Positions 16,459 through 25,100 are shown, numbered from the stretch's first letter. The stretch is 64,000 nt of DNA from JAMCYG01 sp027365565 (GCA_027365565.1 DAHXMI010000006.1:29195-93194); one strand, 5' to 3'. The notes: a model not told the origin generated them from the letters alone. Numbers and translations are program-made.

Positions 16459-16980
16459 ATGCCAAACACAATAGAATTGGAAAGGACGTATCTGGCAAGC
16501 GGCCTGCCGGAGGGCCTTGATTCATGCGAAAACAAGGAGATACTGGACATCTACCTGCCGGGATCCTCAAGACATCCTACCCTTAGAATAAGGAAGAACG
16601 GCGGCAAGTACGAAATGACGAAAAAAGAGCCTGTAAATGAAGGGGACAAATCGCAGCAGCTGGAGCAGACTATCCCCCTCACTGAGGAGGAGTTTGGAGA
16701 CCTTTCATCAGTCGAGGGAAAGCGCATTAGTAAAACCAGGTATGTATATGATTACAAAGGGCATACGGCAGAGATAGACATATTCAATGGCGGGCTCAAG
16801 GGGCTGGTTCTGGTGGATTTCGAATTCAAGGACGAGAAGGAAAAGGATGCCTTCGCGACGCCTGACTTCTGCCTATGCGAAGTCACACAGGAAGAGTTCA
16901 TAGCAGGCGGAATGCTCTGTGGGAAGAGGTATGAAGATATCGAGGCCGACCTATCAAAATTCAGCTACAAACGGCTGTGA
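16459..16980 (+). CDS. CYTH-domain protein
   Basis: A 173-residue CYTH-like protein. It has an N-terminal IELERTYLA (the ExExK-type strand, here E-L-E-R-T), HPTLRIRKNGGKYEMTKKEP in the tunnel, ISKTRYVYDYKGHTAEIDIFNG, and GLVLVDFEF. CYTH enzymes cleave triphosphates such as inorganic triphosphate or thiamine triphosphate, or make cAMP, inside a beta-tunnel lined by Arg, Lys and Glu. The specific substrate is not evident. It lies 18 bases after alaX and is convergent with sufU, whose stop is 1 base away. Confidence 0.8.
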   Translation: MPNTIELERTYLASGLPEGLDSCENKEILDIYLPGSSRHPTLRIRKNGGKYEMTKKEPVNEGDKSQQLEQTIPLTEEEFGDLSSVEGKRISKTRYVYDYKGHTAEIDIFNGGLKGLVLVDFEFKDEKEKDAFATPDFCLCEVTQEEFIAGGMLCGKRYEDIEADLSKFSYKRL

Positions 16981-16981
16981 T

Positions 16982-17380
16982 TCAGCCCTTGGTGTTGGTC
17001 TTCGCGCCGTCGCTGCCCTTGTGTTTGTACATGAAAACCGCTTTCTGCAGCGCCTTGAGTGACAGAGTTGCGCATTTGAGCCTGACCGGCCCGGGATCCA
17101 CCTTTATCATATTTATTACGTCGGCGGGGCCCATCTTCTCTATCTCTTCTATGCTCTTGCCCTCCACAAGCTCCGTAAGCATGCTTGCTGCGGCCATGCT
17201 TATCGCACAGCCGTCACCTTCAAACGCCATCTTCTCTATCCTGCCTCCCTTGACCTTTATGTAAATGGTAACCTTATCCCCGCATACTGGATTGAAGTCG
17301 CTGTAGCTCTCGCTCGCGTTCTCCATCTTATATTTGTTCTCCGGGTGCTCGTAATAAGCGATTATCTCTTCAGCGTACAT
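16982..17380 (-). CDS. sufU: SufU/IscU-type Fe-S scaffold
   Basis: The last gene of the suf operon. The 132 residues show the three cluster or zinc ligand cysteines of the U-type family: DFNPVCGDKV, FEGDGCAISMAAASML and VRLKCATLSLKAL. The GDGCAIS segment with its adjoining SxLTELVEGK matches SufU. It either receives sulfur from SufS or scaffolds a nascent cluster. It lies 22 bases after sufS. The C-terminus is short and charged. Confidence 0.93.
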   Translation of the reverse strand: MYAEEIIAYYEHPENKYKMENASESYSDFNPVCGDKVTIYIKVKGGRIEKMAFEGDGCAISMAAASMLTELVEGKSIEEIEKMGPADVINMIKVDPGPVRLKCATLSLKALQKAVFMYKHKGSDGAKTNTKG

Positions 17381-17402
17381 GTCAAGGGGGATGTTATCAC
17401 CG

Positions 17403-18680
17403 TCATTTTAGTTTGAAAATCTTCTTTACCTCGTTTATGGCCCCGATCGCGGCATCTACATCTTTCTCATCGTTGTATATGTAGAAGCTCATCCTGGAAA
17501 CGGCGCCGACACCGAGCACATCCTCAACAAGCGGCATCGCACAGTGATGCCCAGCCCTTATAGCAATGCCATTGTCGTCGAACACCTGCGCTATATCGTG
17601 CGGATGGGCGCCTTTCATCGAGAAGGATATCACACCACCCCTGTTTTCGATATTCTCTACCGAAGGTCCATATACCGTTAGGCCTCCGATGTCTTCCAGC
17701 CTTTCCATGGCATATTTTGTTATGTCCATTTCATGCCTTCTCACATTTTCCATGCCTATTCCAGTAAGATAGTCAAGCGCGGCACTAAGCCCTATGCCTC
17801 CCTCTATGTTGGAGGTGCCTGCCTCGAATTTCCAAGGCAGCTCGTTCCATGTGTGGTCCTGGAAGCCCACACTCCTTATCATGTCACCGCCTCCAAATAT
17901 CGGCTCCATCGAATCAAGAATATCCTTCTTTCCATATAGTGCGCCTATTCCGGTAGGTGCGAGCATCTTGTGCCCTGACAGAGCGAAGAAGTCGCAGCCG
18001 ATGTCGTTCACATCCACTGGCATGTGCGGTGCAGATTGTGCCCCATCGACCAGCACGACCGAGCCGTGCCTATGTGCCTCCTTTGTTATCTTTTTCACGT
18101 CATTTATGGCTCCGAGCACATTCGACGCATGCGTCACTGCAAGGATCTTAGGATTGTTCCCGAGCTGCTTCTCCAGGCTTTCCATATCAAGGGCGCTTTT
18201 GTCTTCCGTCAACCCGACATAGTCCAGCACCGCACCTTTCCTCTCCGCGAGCATCTGCCACGGCACTATGTTGCTGTGGTGCTCCATCTGGGTTATCAAT
18301 ATGTGGTCTCCTTTCTTGACGTTGGCATCACCCCAGCTCATAGCAACGAGGTTTATCGCCTCGGTAGTGTTCCTGACATAGGCTATCTCCTGGTAAGACC
18401 TGGCGCCAATGAATCCCGCAAGCTTCACCTTCGACTCGGTATATTCCTCCGTTGCCTGTTCAGATATCCTGTATATGCCCCTATGTATGTTGGCGTTGTA
18501 CTTCCTGTAATAGTTTGATATGGCGTCTATCACCTGCACGGGCTTTTGAGAGGTGGCTGCGCTGTCCAGGTAGACAAGCCTCTTCCCATTCATCTCCGTT
18601 CCGAGTATCGGGAAGTCCTTCTTTATGGATTCAGCGTCAAATTCGCGCTGCCCGCGCTTTGATACGGCCATCAATATCAC
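17403..18680 (-). CDS. sufS: Cysteine desulfurase SufS (group II)
   Basis: A PLP enzyme that takes sulfur from cysteine as a persulfide for cluster assembly. The 425 residues include YLDSAATSQKP, the ANIHRGIYRISEQAT segment, ITQMEHHSNIVPWQ, the PLP-lysine motif FFALSGHKMLAPTGIGALYG and the catalytic cysteine in IRAGHHCAMPLVE. It overlaps the sufC stop by 4 bases (ATGA type), so translation is coupled. The enzyme starts near MAVSKRGQREFDAESIKKDFP, with an alternative ATG a few codons in. Confidence 0.95.
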   Translation of the reverse strand: MILMAVSKRGQREFDAESIKKDFPILGTEMNGKRLVYLDSAATSQKPVQVIDAISNYYRKYNANIHRGIYRISEQATEEYTESKVKLAGFIGARSYQEIAYVRNTTEAINLVAMSWGDANVKKGDHILITQMEHHSNIVPWQMLAERKGAVLDYVGLTEDKSALDMESLEKQLGNNPKILAVTHASNVLGAINDVKKITKEAHRHGSVVLVDGAQSAPHMPVDVNDIGCDFFALSGHKMLAPTGIGALYGKKDILDSMEPIFGGGDMIRSVGFQDHTWNELPWKFEAGTSNIEGGIGLSAALDYLTGIGMENVRRHEMDITKYAMERLEDIGGLTVYGPSVENIENRGGVISFSMKGAHPHDIAQVFDDNGIAIRAGHHCAMPLVEDVLGVGAVSRMSFYIYNDEKDVDAAIGAINEVKKIFKLK

Positions 18681-19432
18681 TTGCTATCTTCGCTTCCATT
18701 GTTAATGTAGCTGTTATACCCCTCCTTCTCGAGCTTCTCAGAAAGCTCGCCGCCGCCATTGGCCACTATCTTACCGTCGACTATCACGTGCACAAAGTCG
18801 GGATTCATATATTCGAGTATCCTAGTGTAGTGGGTTATTATCAGCATGCCTGGCTTCAGGCCATCGAATATCTTGTTTATGTTTTCCGCTACTACCTTTA
18901 TCGCATCTATGTCAAGCCCTGAATCTGGCTCATCCAATATTGCTATGCCTGGCTTGAGCATTGCCATCTGCAGCATCTCCGCCTTCTTCTTTTCCCCACC
19001 GGAAAATCCCTGGTTGAGCGACCTGCCTATGAACTCGTCGCCGAGCTTGAGGGAAGAGATACCACTTTTCATATCCTTCATGAAATCCTTCATGACGACC
19101 GCCTTGCCATCTACTGATTCCTTCGCCGCACGCACGAAGCTGATGAATCCTACTCCCTCTATCTCTACGGGATCCTGGAACTGGAGGAACAGGCCGAGCC
19201 TCGCCCTTTTGTCTGTGGTAAGGCTGTTTATGCTCTTGCCGTCTACTAGTATCTCTCCACCCGTCACGGTGAATTTCGGATGTCCCATTATAGTCTTTGC
19301 GAGTGTGCTCTTTCCCGAGCCGTTAGGGCCCATTATCACATGCCTCTCCCCGCTGTTTACTACCAGGTTTATTCCCTTAAGTATCTCTTTCCCAGAAATG
19401 CTTACGTGTAAATCTCTTATTTCCAGTTTCAT
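18677..19432 (-). CDS. sufC: SufC ATPase of the SufBCD complex
   Basis: The ABC-type ATPase that drives cluster assembly on SufB-SufD. Seen: Walker A MGPNGSGKSTL, Q-loop FLQFQDP, signature FSGGEKKKAEML, Walker B IAILDEPDSGLDID, and the switch His in LIITHYTRIL. The ATG at 19432 (251 residues) is chosen because GTGAGTG lies just upstream and it clears the stop of the HTH gene. A longer in-frame start at 19462 would overlap that gene. Confidence 0.96.
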   Translation of the reverse strand: MKLEIRDLHVSISGKEILKGINLVVNSGERHVIMGPNGSGKSTLAKTIMGHPKFTVTGGEILVDGKSINSLTTDKRARLGLFLQFQDPVEIEGVGFISFVRAAKESVDGKAVVMKDFMKDMKSGISSLKLGDEFIGRSLNQGFSGGEKKKAEMLQMAMLKPGIAILDEPDSGLDIDAIKVVAENINKIFDGLKPGMLIITHYTRILEYMNPDFVHVIVDGKIVANGGGELSEKLEKEGYNSYINNGSEDSK

Positions 19433-19440
19433 TATATCAC

Positions 19441-19755
19441 TCACTTCACAATTAACCTGCATTCAAACTTCACATTATCCTGGCATATGCTGCACATGCG
19501 CTTCTGCGCCTCCTTTTCCCGGCCATCAGTTATGCTCTTCACCATCTCATTGAGCTTGTCGCCTTTTATCACTATGCCGTTACCCTTCAGGTCGGGATTG
19601 CCATTGAGGTACTTGCTTACCGCCGCCTGTGTTACTCCGAGTAGCCTTGCTATGTCCTCCTGTGTCCTGCCTCTTTCGTTTGCCATCATTCTTGCGGCCC
19701 TTTCCCTGAGCCTAGGCAGGATTATTTTGTACACCTTTTCATAATTCGACAGCAT
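19441..19755 (-). CDS. XRE-type HTH regulator embedded in suf operon
   Basis: A 104-residue DNA-binding protein between sufD and sufC. The HTH is RTQEDIARLLGVTQAAVSKYLNG (about residues 28-50, quoted in part). The C-terminus has three cysteines in CSICQDNVKFEC, a C-x2-C-x8-C pattern that could hold a cluster or zinc. It resembles small archaeal XRE regulators with a cysteine tail (COG2522-like). Its location inside a suf operon suggests it senses Fe-S status and controls the operon, like bacterial IscR or SufR by analogy only. Start: ATG 19755 clears the sufD stop and follows GATGAT. Confidence 0.8.
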   Translation of the reverse strand: MLSNYEKVYKIILPRLRERAARMMANERGRTQEDIARLLGVTQAAVSKYLNGNPDLKGNGIVIKGDKLNEMVKSITDGREKEAQKRMCSICQDNVKFECRLIVK

Positions 19756-19759
19756 AATA

Positions 19760-20971
19760 TCATCGCTTTTTGTGCTCGGCTGTTTCCCAAACACCCACAG
19801 ACTTTATTTCTGGCAGCCCTCCAAAGCTTCCATCACTGATTTTCTTGGCTACCATCGAAAGCGCGAGCTCCTTTGCGACGGGATCGCGTATCTTCGATAC
19901 TACCTTCGTAAGGAATGCGGTGGTTACGAGCTCCTTGGAATTCTTGATGTCGATTCCCCTAGCCATCATGTAGAACAGCTTATCATCATCAAGCGGTCCG
20001 GCCGATGCTGAATGAGTTGCCTTTACATCACTCTCGTCTATCGACATGTCCGGCAGCGCCAGGATCTTAGAGTCCCTGCTCAGAAGCAGCCCTTCCTGGT
20101 GTATATTGGATGTGGCAAGCTTCGCACCATGGTTGATCTTCGCGTATCCCTTGAGGAAGCAAGTAGATGACTCATCCATCGCGGCGCCGGAGTTAAGCAC
20201 GGCCCTGCTATGCGCGCCTGAATTGCTTATCTTTGACATGAGGTCGAACTTCTGCTCTCCGGAACCAAATACTATCTCGTTTGCCTCTATGCTGCTGCCG
20301 TGCGAATCGGCATTGAACTCGTTGCGCACTCTATCATGCGATCCGCCTATGTACACGCTATTAACACGTATTGCTGCATTCTCTCCAGCGCTGTTGCTGA
20401 AGTAACTTGCCACTATGGTTGATTTCCTTTCGCTGTGCAGCGCATTTATCTCTATATCAGAGTTCTCATCTGCCTCCAGCCTATGTACAACTCCTGAGAA
20501 TGACGGGGAATCCCCATAGCTAGTGTACCATTCCAGCAGCGACAGTTTGGCACCTTTGCCAACTATCACAATTACCCTTACCGCAAGCCCTCTCGCCGAG
20601 TTGGCAAACAGAAGGTTCAGTGATTTTCTGGCCCCATCAGGTATGTTGACCGTAATTATAGGGCCTGCTTTCTCCATAACCATCTCTTCGAACCTGTCGA
20701 TAGTATTGCCTGACATGCCCCTGCCGCCGGATTTCGAAACCGCCACGGCTGTGCTGTTAGATATTACTCCCGTGCTTCCTATCACGGCGTCGAACTTTAC
20801 CTCCACATTGGCGAGTTTCTCCTCGATAAGCTTTGCCAGGTTAAGGTCATCCCCCTTATTCAGGCTCTCATCAACGGCTTCTTCCGGAAGGGTCACGTAG
20901 TGCTTCTTGAACAGTTCGCTCGTTTCCTGCGGAATGCTCCTGTAATCATCATGCATGCAATCATCAATCAT
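19760..20971 (-). CDS. sufD: SufD subunit of Fe-S assembly complex
   Basis: A 403-residue beta-helix protein that pairs with SufB. The C-terminal half carries SufD/SufB-family signatures: SSTCFLKGYAKINHGA, LLLSRDSKILALPDMSIDESDVKATHSASAGPLD (quoted in part) and DDKLFYMMARGID. The His in ATHSAS is the conserved residue of this core. The N-terminal region is divergent, as usual. Its ATG overlaps the sufB stop by 4 bases and it is followed by the HTH gene after 4 bases. Confidence 0.92.
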   Translation of the reverse strand: MIDDCMHDDYRSIPQETSELFKKHYVTLPEEAVDESLNKGDDLNLAKLIEEKLANVEVKFDAVIGSTGVISNSTAVAVSKSGGRGMSGNTIDRFEEMVMEKAGPIITVNIPDGARKSLNLLFANSARGLAVRVIVIVGKGAKLSLLEWYTSYGDSPSFSGVVHRLEADENSDIEINALHSERKSTIVASYFSNSAGENAAIRVNSVYIGGSHDRVRNEFNADSHGSSIEANEIVFGSGEQKFDLMSKISNSGAHSRAVLNSGAAMDESSTCFLKGYAKINHGAKLATSNIHQEGLLLSRDSKILALPDMSIDESDVKATHSASAGPLDDDKLFYMMARGIDIKNSKELVTTAFLTKVVSKIRDPVAKELALSMVAKKISDGSFGGLPEIKSVGVWETAEHKKR

Positions 20972-22422
20972 CCTACAGAGTTAGAAGTATCCAGCTTTAT
21001 CAGCCTCTTCAGCTCTATCGAGTATTCCATCGGCAGCACCCTTGCCAGCGGTTCTATGAACCCGAGCACTATAGTGGCGAGCGCATCATCTTCGCTGAGA
21101 CCCCTGGCCATCATGTAAAACAACTGGTCCTCCCCTATCTTACCAGTAGTAGCTTCGTGCGTTATCGTGGCCGTATTGTTGTAAATTTCATTGTACGGGA
21201 AAGTGTTGGTCTTTGCAGTGTCATCAAGAAGCAATGCGTCGCACCTTACGGTTGACTTGACGTTGTCGGCATTCTTCGCGATGTGAAGGAGCCCTCTGTA
21301 TGTGGTGACGCCATTGCCCTTAGACACGCTCTTCGATATGATTTTTGAAGTGGTGTCCGGCGCCAGATGATATATCTTGCCTCCGGAGTCCTGCACCTGA
21401 TTGTTGCCCGCAACCGCTATTGACACTATCTCCCCGCGTGCCCCACTGCCCTTCAGGAATACGCTGGGGTACTTCATGTTTATACCGCTGCCCACGTTGC
21501 CGTCTATCCATTCGACGCTCGCATTCTCATAGGCGTAAGCGCGCTGAGTCACAAGGTTGTAGACGTTCTTCGACCAGTTCTGGATCGTCACATACCTAAC
21601 GTGCGCGTTCTTGTGCGCAACGATTTCCACAACTGCAGCATGAAGTGAAGAGCTCATGTATATCGGGGCGGTGCAACCCTCTATGTAAGTTACGTCAGTA
21701 TTAGCCATGTCGCTGCCTTCATCGGCTATGATCAGCGTGCGCTCGAACTGGCCTGCCTTCTCTGCGTTTATCCTGAAATATGCCTGCAGCGGAGCTGCGA
21801 CCTTCACACCCTTCGGCACGTATATGAAACTTCCGCCGCTCCACACGGCGGCGTTAAGAGCCGCGAATTTGTTGTCGCTTGCAGGTATGATCGTACCGAA
21901 GTATTTCTTCACGAGATCCGGATAATCCTTCACCGCCTGGTCCATGCTGGTGAATATCACTCCCTGCTCGCCGAGCTCCTTCTTTATGTTGGAGTAAACG
22001 ACCTCGGAGTCGTATTGCGCCTCCGCCCCTGCGAAGAACTTCTTTTCCGCTTCGGGTATGCCCAGCTTGTCGAACGTCCTCTTTATGTCCTCCGGAACGG
22101 AATCCCAGCTGTTGCTCTTGCTCTTGTCGCTCGGCTTAAGATAGTAATAAATCTCGTCAAAATCTATCTTGCTCAGATCGGCACCCCATGTAGGCATGGG
22201 CTTGCTGTAGAATACCTTCAGGGCGTCGAGCCTCTTCTGCAGCATCCAGTCCGGCTCGTCCTTTATCCTGGATATTTCCCTAACCACGTCCTCCGAAAGA
22301 CCCTTCTTCGTCTTGAACTTGTATTCCAACTTATCGTTAAAGCCGTACTTCTCGAGATACTCATCCTTCTGCAGTACCTCTTCGCCGCTTACGGTTTCCT
22401 CTGCTGTTTCAGCCATCATCAA
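20968..22422 (-). CDS. sufB: SufB, Fe-S scaffold subunit
   Basis: The first gene of the suf operon, 484 residues. SufB-specific segments are GVIFTSMDQAVKDYPDLVKKYFG, FIYVPKGVKVAAPLQAYFRIN, YIEGCTAPIYMSSSLHAAVVEI and STVRCDALLLDDTAKTNTFP (partly quoted). The cysteine in the last of these lies in the region of the persulfide or cluster site, and GEDQLFYMMARGLSEDDA ends the core. Three successive ATGs at the start leave the exact first residue open. A perfect dyad lies 16 bases upstream. Confidence 0.95.
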   Translation of the reverse strand: MMMAETAEETVSGEEVLQKDEYLEKYGFNDKLEYKFKTKKGLSEDVVREISRIKDEPDWMLQKRLDALKVFYSKPMPTWGADLSKIDFDEIYYYLKPSDKSKSNSWDSVPEDIKRTFDKLGIPEAEKKFFAGAEAQYDSEVVYSNIKKELGEQGVIFTSMDQAVKDYPDLVKKYFGTIIPASDNKFAALNAAVWSGGSFIYVPKGVKVAAPLQAYFRINAEKAGQFERTLIIADEGSDMANTDVTYIEGCTAPIYMSSSLHAAVVEIVAHKNAHVRYVTIQNWSKNVYNLVTQRAYAYENASVEWIDGNVGSGINMKYPSVFLKGSGARGEIVSIAVAGNNQVQDSGGKIYHLAPDTTSKIISKSVSKGNGVTTYRGLLHIAKNADNVKSTVRCDALLLDDTAKTNTFPYNEIYNNTATITHEATTGKIGEDQLFYMMARGLSEDDALATIVLGFIEPLARVLPMEYSIELKRLIKLDTSNSVG

Positions 22423-22437
22423 TCACGTGCAGTCAAT

Positions 22438-22454
22438 TTATAACTCAGTTATAA
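22438..22454 (-). promoter_or_regulatory. Perfect dyad at the suf promoter
   Basis: TTATAAC-TCA-GTTATAA is a perfect 7-3-7 inverted repeat 16 bases upstream of the sufB ATG. A TATA-like AGTATAAG (minus strand, about 22462-22469) stands just beyond it, so the dyad falls between TATA and start codon near the predicted transcription start. That is a repressor position. Binding by the HTH protein encoded inside the operon is inference. Confidence 0.55.
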
Positions 22455-22583
22455 CAACTACTTATACTCTCGCATTTGCGCTTTTAAACCTTCTGCTGCA
22501 AAGGTGCATGGAACCTACATTTCATGCACGCGAGAACACTAAACATAATTAAGCTTTAATCAACATTGTGATAGGGTGATTGG

Positions 22584-24215
22584 ATGACCAAGCCAGCATT
22601 TACTAACGAATTCACTTACAGGAAGATGCTCGAATCTGGAGAAGAAGAAAAGTTCGACGAGTTGTTTGACAGGGCCGTAGAGAGAGCAAAGACATCCTTC
22701 GGCAAGAAGTACCCTATGTACATCGGCGGAAAGGAGGTTTATGCTGAAAGCGAGCTGATAGAAAAATCACCGATAAACAACGACGTAGTGATAGGATACT
22801 TCCAGAAGGGCACCGTCGAGCATGCGAAGAGCGCAGTAGAAAGCGCGAGGTCCGCATTCAAAGAGTGGAAAGACATAGACTATGAAAAGAGGGCGGAGAT
22901 ATTCTCAAGGGCGGCAGACATAATATCGAAGGACAAGTTCAACCTCAGCGCAATCCTGAGCTTCGAAAACGGAAAGTCCAGATACGAATCTGTCGGCGAA
23001 GTGGATGAGGCCGTCGATTTCCTGAGATATTACTCCAACGAACTTTTGACGAACAAGGGTTATATGAGAAGGACGAAGCTCCAGGGCAGCACTGGATCGG
23101 TGAAAGCCGGCTTCCAAGGCGCCCCTTCGGCAGAGGAGAAGGTGACAATATCGATGAATCCCTATGGAGTATTTGGGGTCATAGCACCGTTCAATTTTCC
23201 CGTGTCAATATCCGTAGGTATGAGCGCCGGGGCGTTGATAACCGGGAACACTGTCGTATTCAAGCCATCATCTACGGACAACATGTCCATGCTTACCGGT
23301 CTCAGGATATATGAGATATTCAAGGAGGCAGGCGTGCCGGAGGGTGTATTCAACTATGTGACAGGTCCTGGATCTGAAGTCGGCGGCGAACTCGTATCCA
23401 ACAGGCACGTTTCCGGCATAGCCTTTACCGGCTCCAAAACAACCGGTCTCGGCATGGTGGCAAAGGTATTCGGCTCAGGCATGCAGAAGGTGTTCGTCGT
23501 AGAGATGGGCGGCAAGAACCCTACCATAGTGTCGAAGTACGCAGACATACCCATCGCGGTTAGCGGCGTCGCAAGCGCTGCGTTCGGCTTTGCAGGCCAG
23601 AAGTGCAGCGCCCTTTCCAGAGTGTATGTGCACGAATCGATAAAAGAGGTGTTCGTCTCGTCGCTGATAGACAAACTCAGGTCGCTTAAGGTGGGCAACC
23701 CGATAAACAAGGAGGCTTACATAGGTCCATTGATAAGCGAATCTGCATACAAGAGATACAACGAGTCCGTTGAGAAGGCAAAGGGTTCTGGCGTCATACT
23801 GTACGGCGGCAAGACTGTAAACACAGGCCTTAACGGCTACTATGTAGAGCCCACTCTTGTCGAGTTGAGGCATGATCACGAGCTCGTGCACACAGAACTG
23901 TTCCTGCCATTCCTTACCATTACCACATACAAGGACTTCGCAGAAGCCCTGAGATACTCCAATGACGTAGAGTATGGCCTTACCGCAGGCCTCTACAGCA
24001 AGAACAGGAAGGAGATAAAGGAGTTCTCAAGATCGATAGAGGCAGGCGTGGTGTATATAAACAGGGAGATAAGCGCAACTACGGGTGCGATAGTGGGCCT
24101 GCACACTTTCGTTGGCTGGAAAGGCAGCGGTCTCACCGGCAAGGGCACCGGAAGCAAGTCATACCTGCAGCAGTTCATGAGAGAGCAGAGCATGTCGATA
24201 ACTTCAGGTAAGTGA
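22584..24215 (+). CDS. 1-pyrroline-5-carboxylate dehydrogenase (ALDH superfamily)
   Basis: Oxidises glutamate semialdehyde, the open form of P5C, to glutamate with NAD(P). The 543 residues show PYGVFGVIAPFNFPVSI, GNTVVFKPSS, the GSKTTG nucleotide loop, the general-base Glu in VVEMGGKNP and the catalytic Cys in FAGQKCSALSRVYVH. The GQKCSA-SR pattern and the length, with an N-terminal extension, fit P5CDH better than other ALDHs. AGGGTGATTGG gives a ribosome binding site. With proline dehydrogenase at 63-971 and glutamate dehydrogenase at 58153 it completes proline catabolism. Confidence 0.88.
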   Translation: MTKPAFTNEFTYRKMLESGEEEKFDELFDRAVERAKTSFGKKYPMYIGGKEVYAESELIEKSPINNDVVIGYFQKGTVEHAKSAVESARSAFKEWKDIDYEKRAEIFSRAADIISKDKFNLSAILSFENGKSRYESVGEVDEAVDFLRYYSNELLTNKGYMRRTKLQGSTGSVKAGFQGAPSAEEKVTISMNPYGVFGVIAPFNFPVSISVGMSAGALITGNTVVFKPSSTDNMSMLTGLRIYEIFKEAGVPEGVFNYVTGPGSEVGGELVSNRHVSGIAFTGSKTTGLGMVAKVFGSGMQKVFVVEMGGKNPTIVSKYADIPIAVSGVASAAFGFAGQKCSALSRVYVHESIKEVFVSSLIDKLRSLKVGNPINKEAYIGPLISESAYKRYNESVEKAKGSGVILYGGKTVNTGLNGYYVEPTLVELRHDHELVHTELFLPFLTITTYKDFAEALRYSNDVEYGLTAGLYSKNRKEIKEFSRSIEAGVVYINREISATTGAIVGLHTFVGWKGSGLTGKGTGSKSYLQQFMREQSMSITSGK

Positions 24216-24233
24216 CAGTCCTATGGTGGTGCT

Positions 24234-24659
24234 GTGTTCTCCTATATAATGTACAAGATGCAGAAATACCATAGTGCTGCAATAGAGATAGGCGGCAGGA
24301 AGTTCAAGGCGATACTCGCCGACTCGCTCGCGAAGCACATTATAGGCCTGATGTACAGGGATAGGATAGGTGATAACGAGTGCATGCTTTTCGTGTTCGG
24401 GGGCGAATCCTCACATCTGATATGGATGCACAACATGCGCTTCCCGATCGATGCCGTATGGTTCGACTCAGATGGTAAAGTCGTTCACATTGAAGAGGAC
24501 ATGAGACCATGCAGGTCCATATTCAAGTGCAGGCAATACGGCGCAGAAGCCGAGTCTAAATATGTGGTAGAATTCAGTAAAGGAGCAGTTGCAAGGAACA
24601 GGATAAGCGTGAAGTCCAGGTTAGACCTGGAACTTCTAAATAAAAAAGAGGGGAGATAA
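24234..24659 (+). CDS. DUF192 family protein
   Basis: A 141-residue DUF192 protein. The fold is recognised from FKAILADSLAKHIIGLMYRDR, the MLFVFGGESSHLIWMHNMRFPIDAVWFD core (quoted in part), GKVVHIEEDMRPC and YVVEFSKGAVARN. In the family this reads GLMFR...MLFVF....FWMKNT.IPLDI.F. Function is unknown; members are often exported, but no clear signal peptide is seen. Start GTG 24234 is provisional; ATGs at 24249 and 24258 are alternatives. Confidence 0.82.
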   Translation: MFSYIMYKMQKYHSAAIEIGGRKFKAILADSLAKHIIGLMYRDRIGDNECMLFVFGGESSHLIWMHNMRFPIDAVWFDSDGKVVHIEEDMRPCRSIFKCRQYGAEAESKYVVEFSKGAVARNRISVKSRLDLELLNKKEGR

Positions 24660-24661
24660 AA

Positions 24662-24886
24662 TTATCTCCTTCCCCTCCTGTTCATCTTGGCTCTTGCCAC
24701 GTATCCCTTCTTGTCTATGAAGTACAGGAAGCCTTCCTCTCTCTTTATCTTTTCGCTGCCCATCTTGGCCTTCCTTCCCCTCCTGTTCGTCTTCATAGGC
24801 GTTCTCCAAACGAAGCCGTCCTTACCGAGGTAGTAAAGATATCCATCCTCTCTGTCAACGGCTTCTCTTCCAATTCTTTCAGCCAT
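24662..24886 (-). CDS. Small basic protein with tandem GYLYY-x-KDGFV repeat
   Basis: Not assigned to a named family. The 74 residues contain two copies of a roughly 30-residue unit: EDGYLYYLGKDGFVWRTPMK followed by TNRRGRK, and EEGFLYFIDKKGYVARAKM followed by NRRGRR. Each reads as a beta-hairpin (G-Y/F-L-Y-x3-K-x-G-Y/F-V) ending in a basic tail, so nucleic-acid binding is plausible. The start is ATG 24886, which has GGTGA 5 bases upstream. It is divergent from an unusually symmetric promoter. Similar small duplicated proteins occur, to my recollection, in other DPANN genomes. Confidence 0.7.
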   Translation of the reverse strand: MAERIGREAVDREDGYLYYLGKDGFVWRTPMKTNRRGRKAKMGSEKIKREEGFLYFIDKKGYVARAKMNRRGRR

Positions 24887-24918
24887 TTTTTTCACCAATA
24901 ACTATAGAACTAAATAGG

Positions 24919-24976
24919 TTTAAATATTTATCGTCGAAATGCCGTCAGAAGCCTCGACGACAGCCAAATATTTAAA
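24919..24976. promoter_or_regulatory. Symmetric divergent promoter with palindrome
   Basis: Two mirror-image TATA boxes, TTTAAATATTTA (24919-24930) facing left and AAATATTTAAA (24966-24976) facing right, flank a perfect inverted repeat TCGTCGA (24931-24937) and TCGACGA (24954-24960). The left TATA would serve the small basic protein. The right one would start RNA near 25000, about 100 bases before the PAC2 gene. A second, weaker TATA (TTTTAATAC near 25053-25061) is closer to that gene. Confidence 0.6.
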
Positions 24977-25100
24977 CATGACCCTAAAACAAAAGACATA
25001 TGAATAACACGAGGCAAGTTCTGCGACAGAGGTAAACGCGTCATCACAACCAATTTTAATACTTGCAAAGAATATCACCTACGAAAGCAAAAGTGATTTT

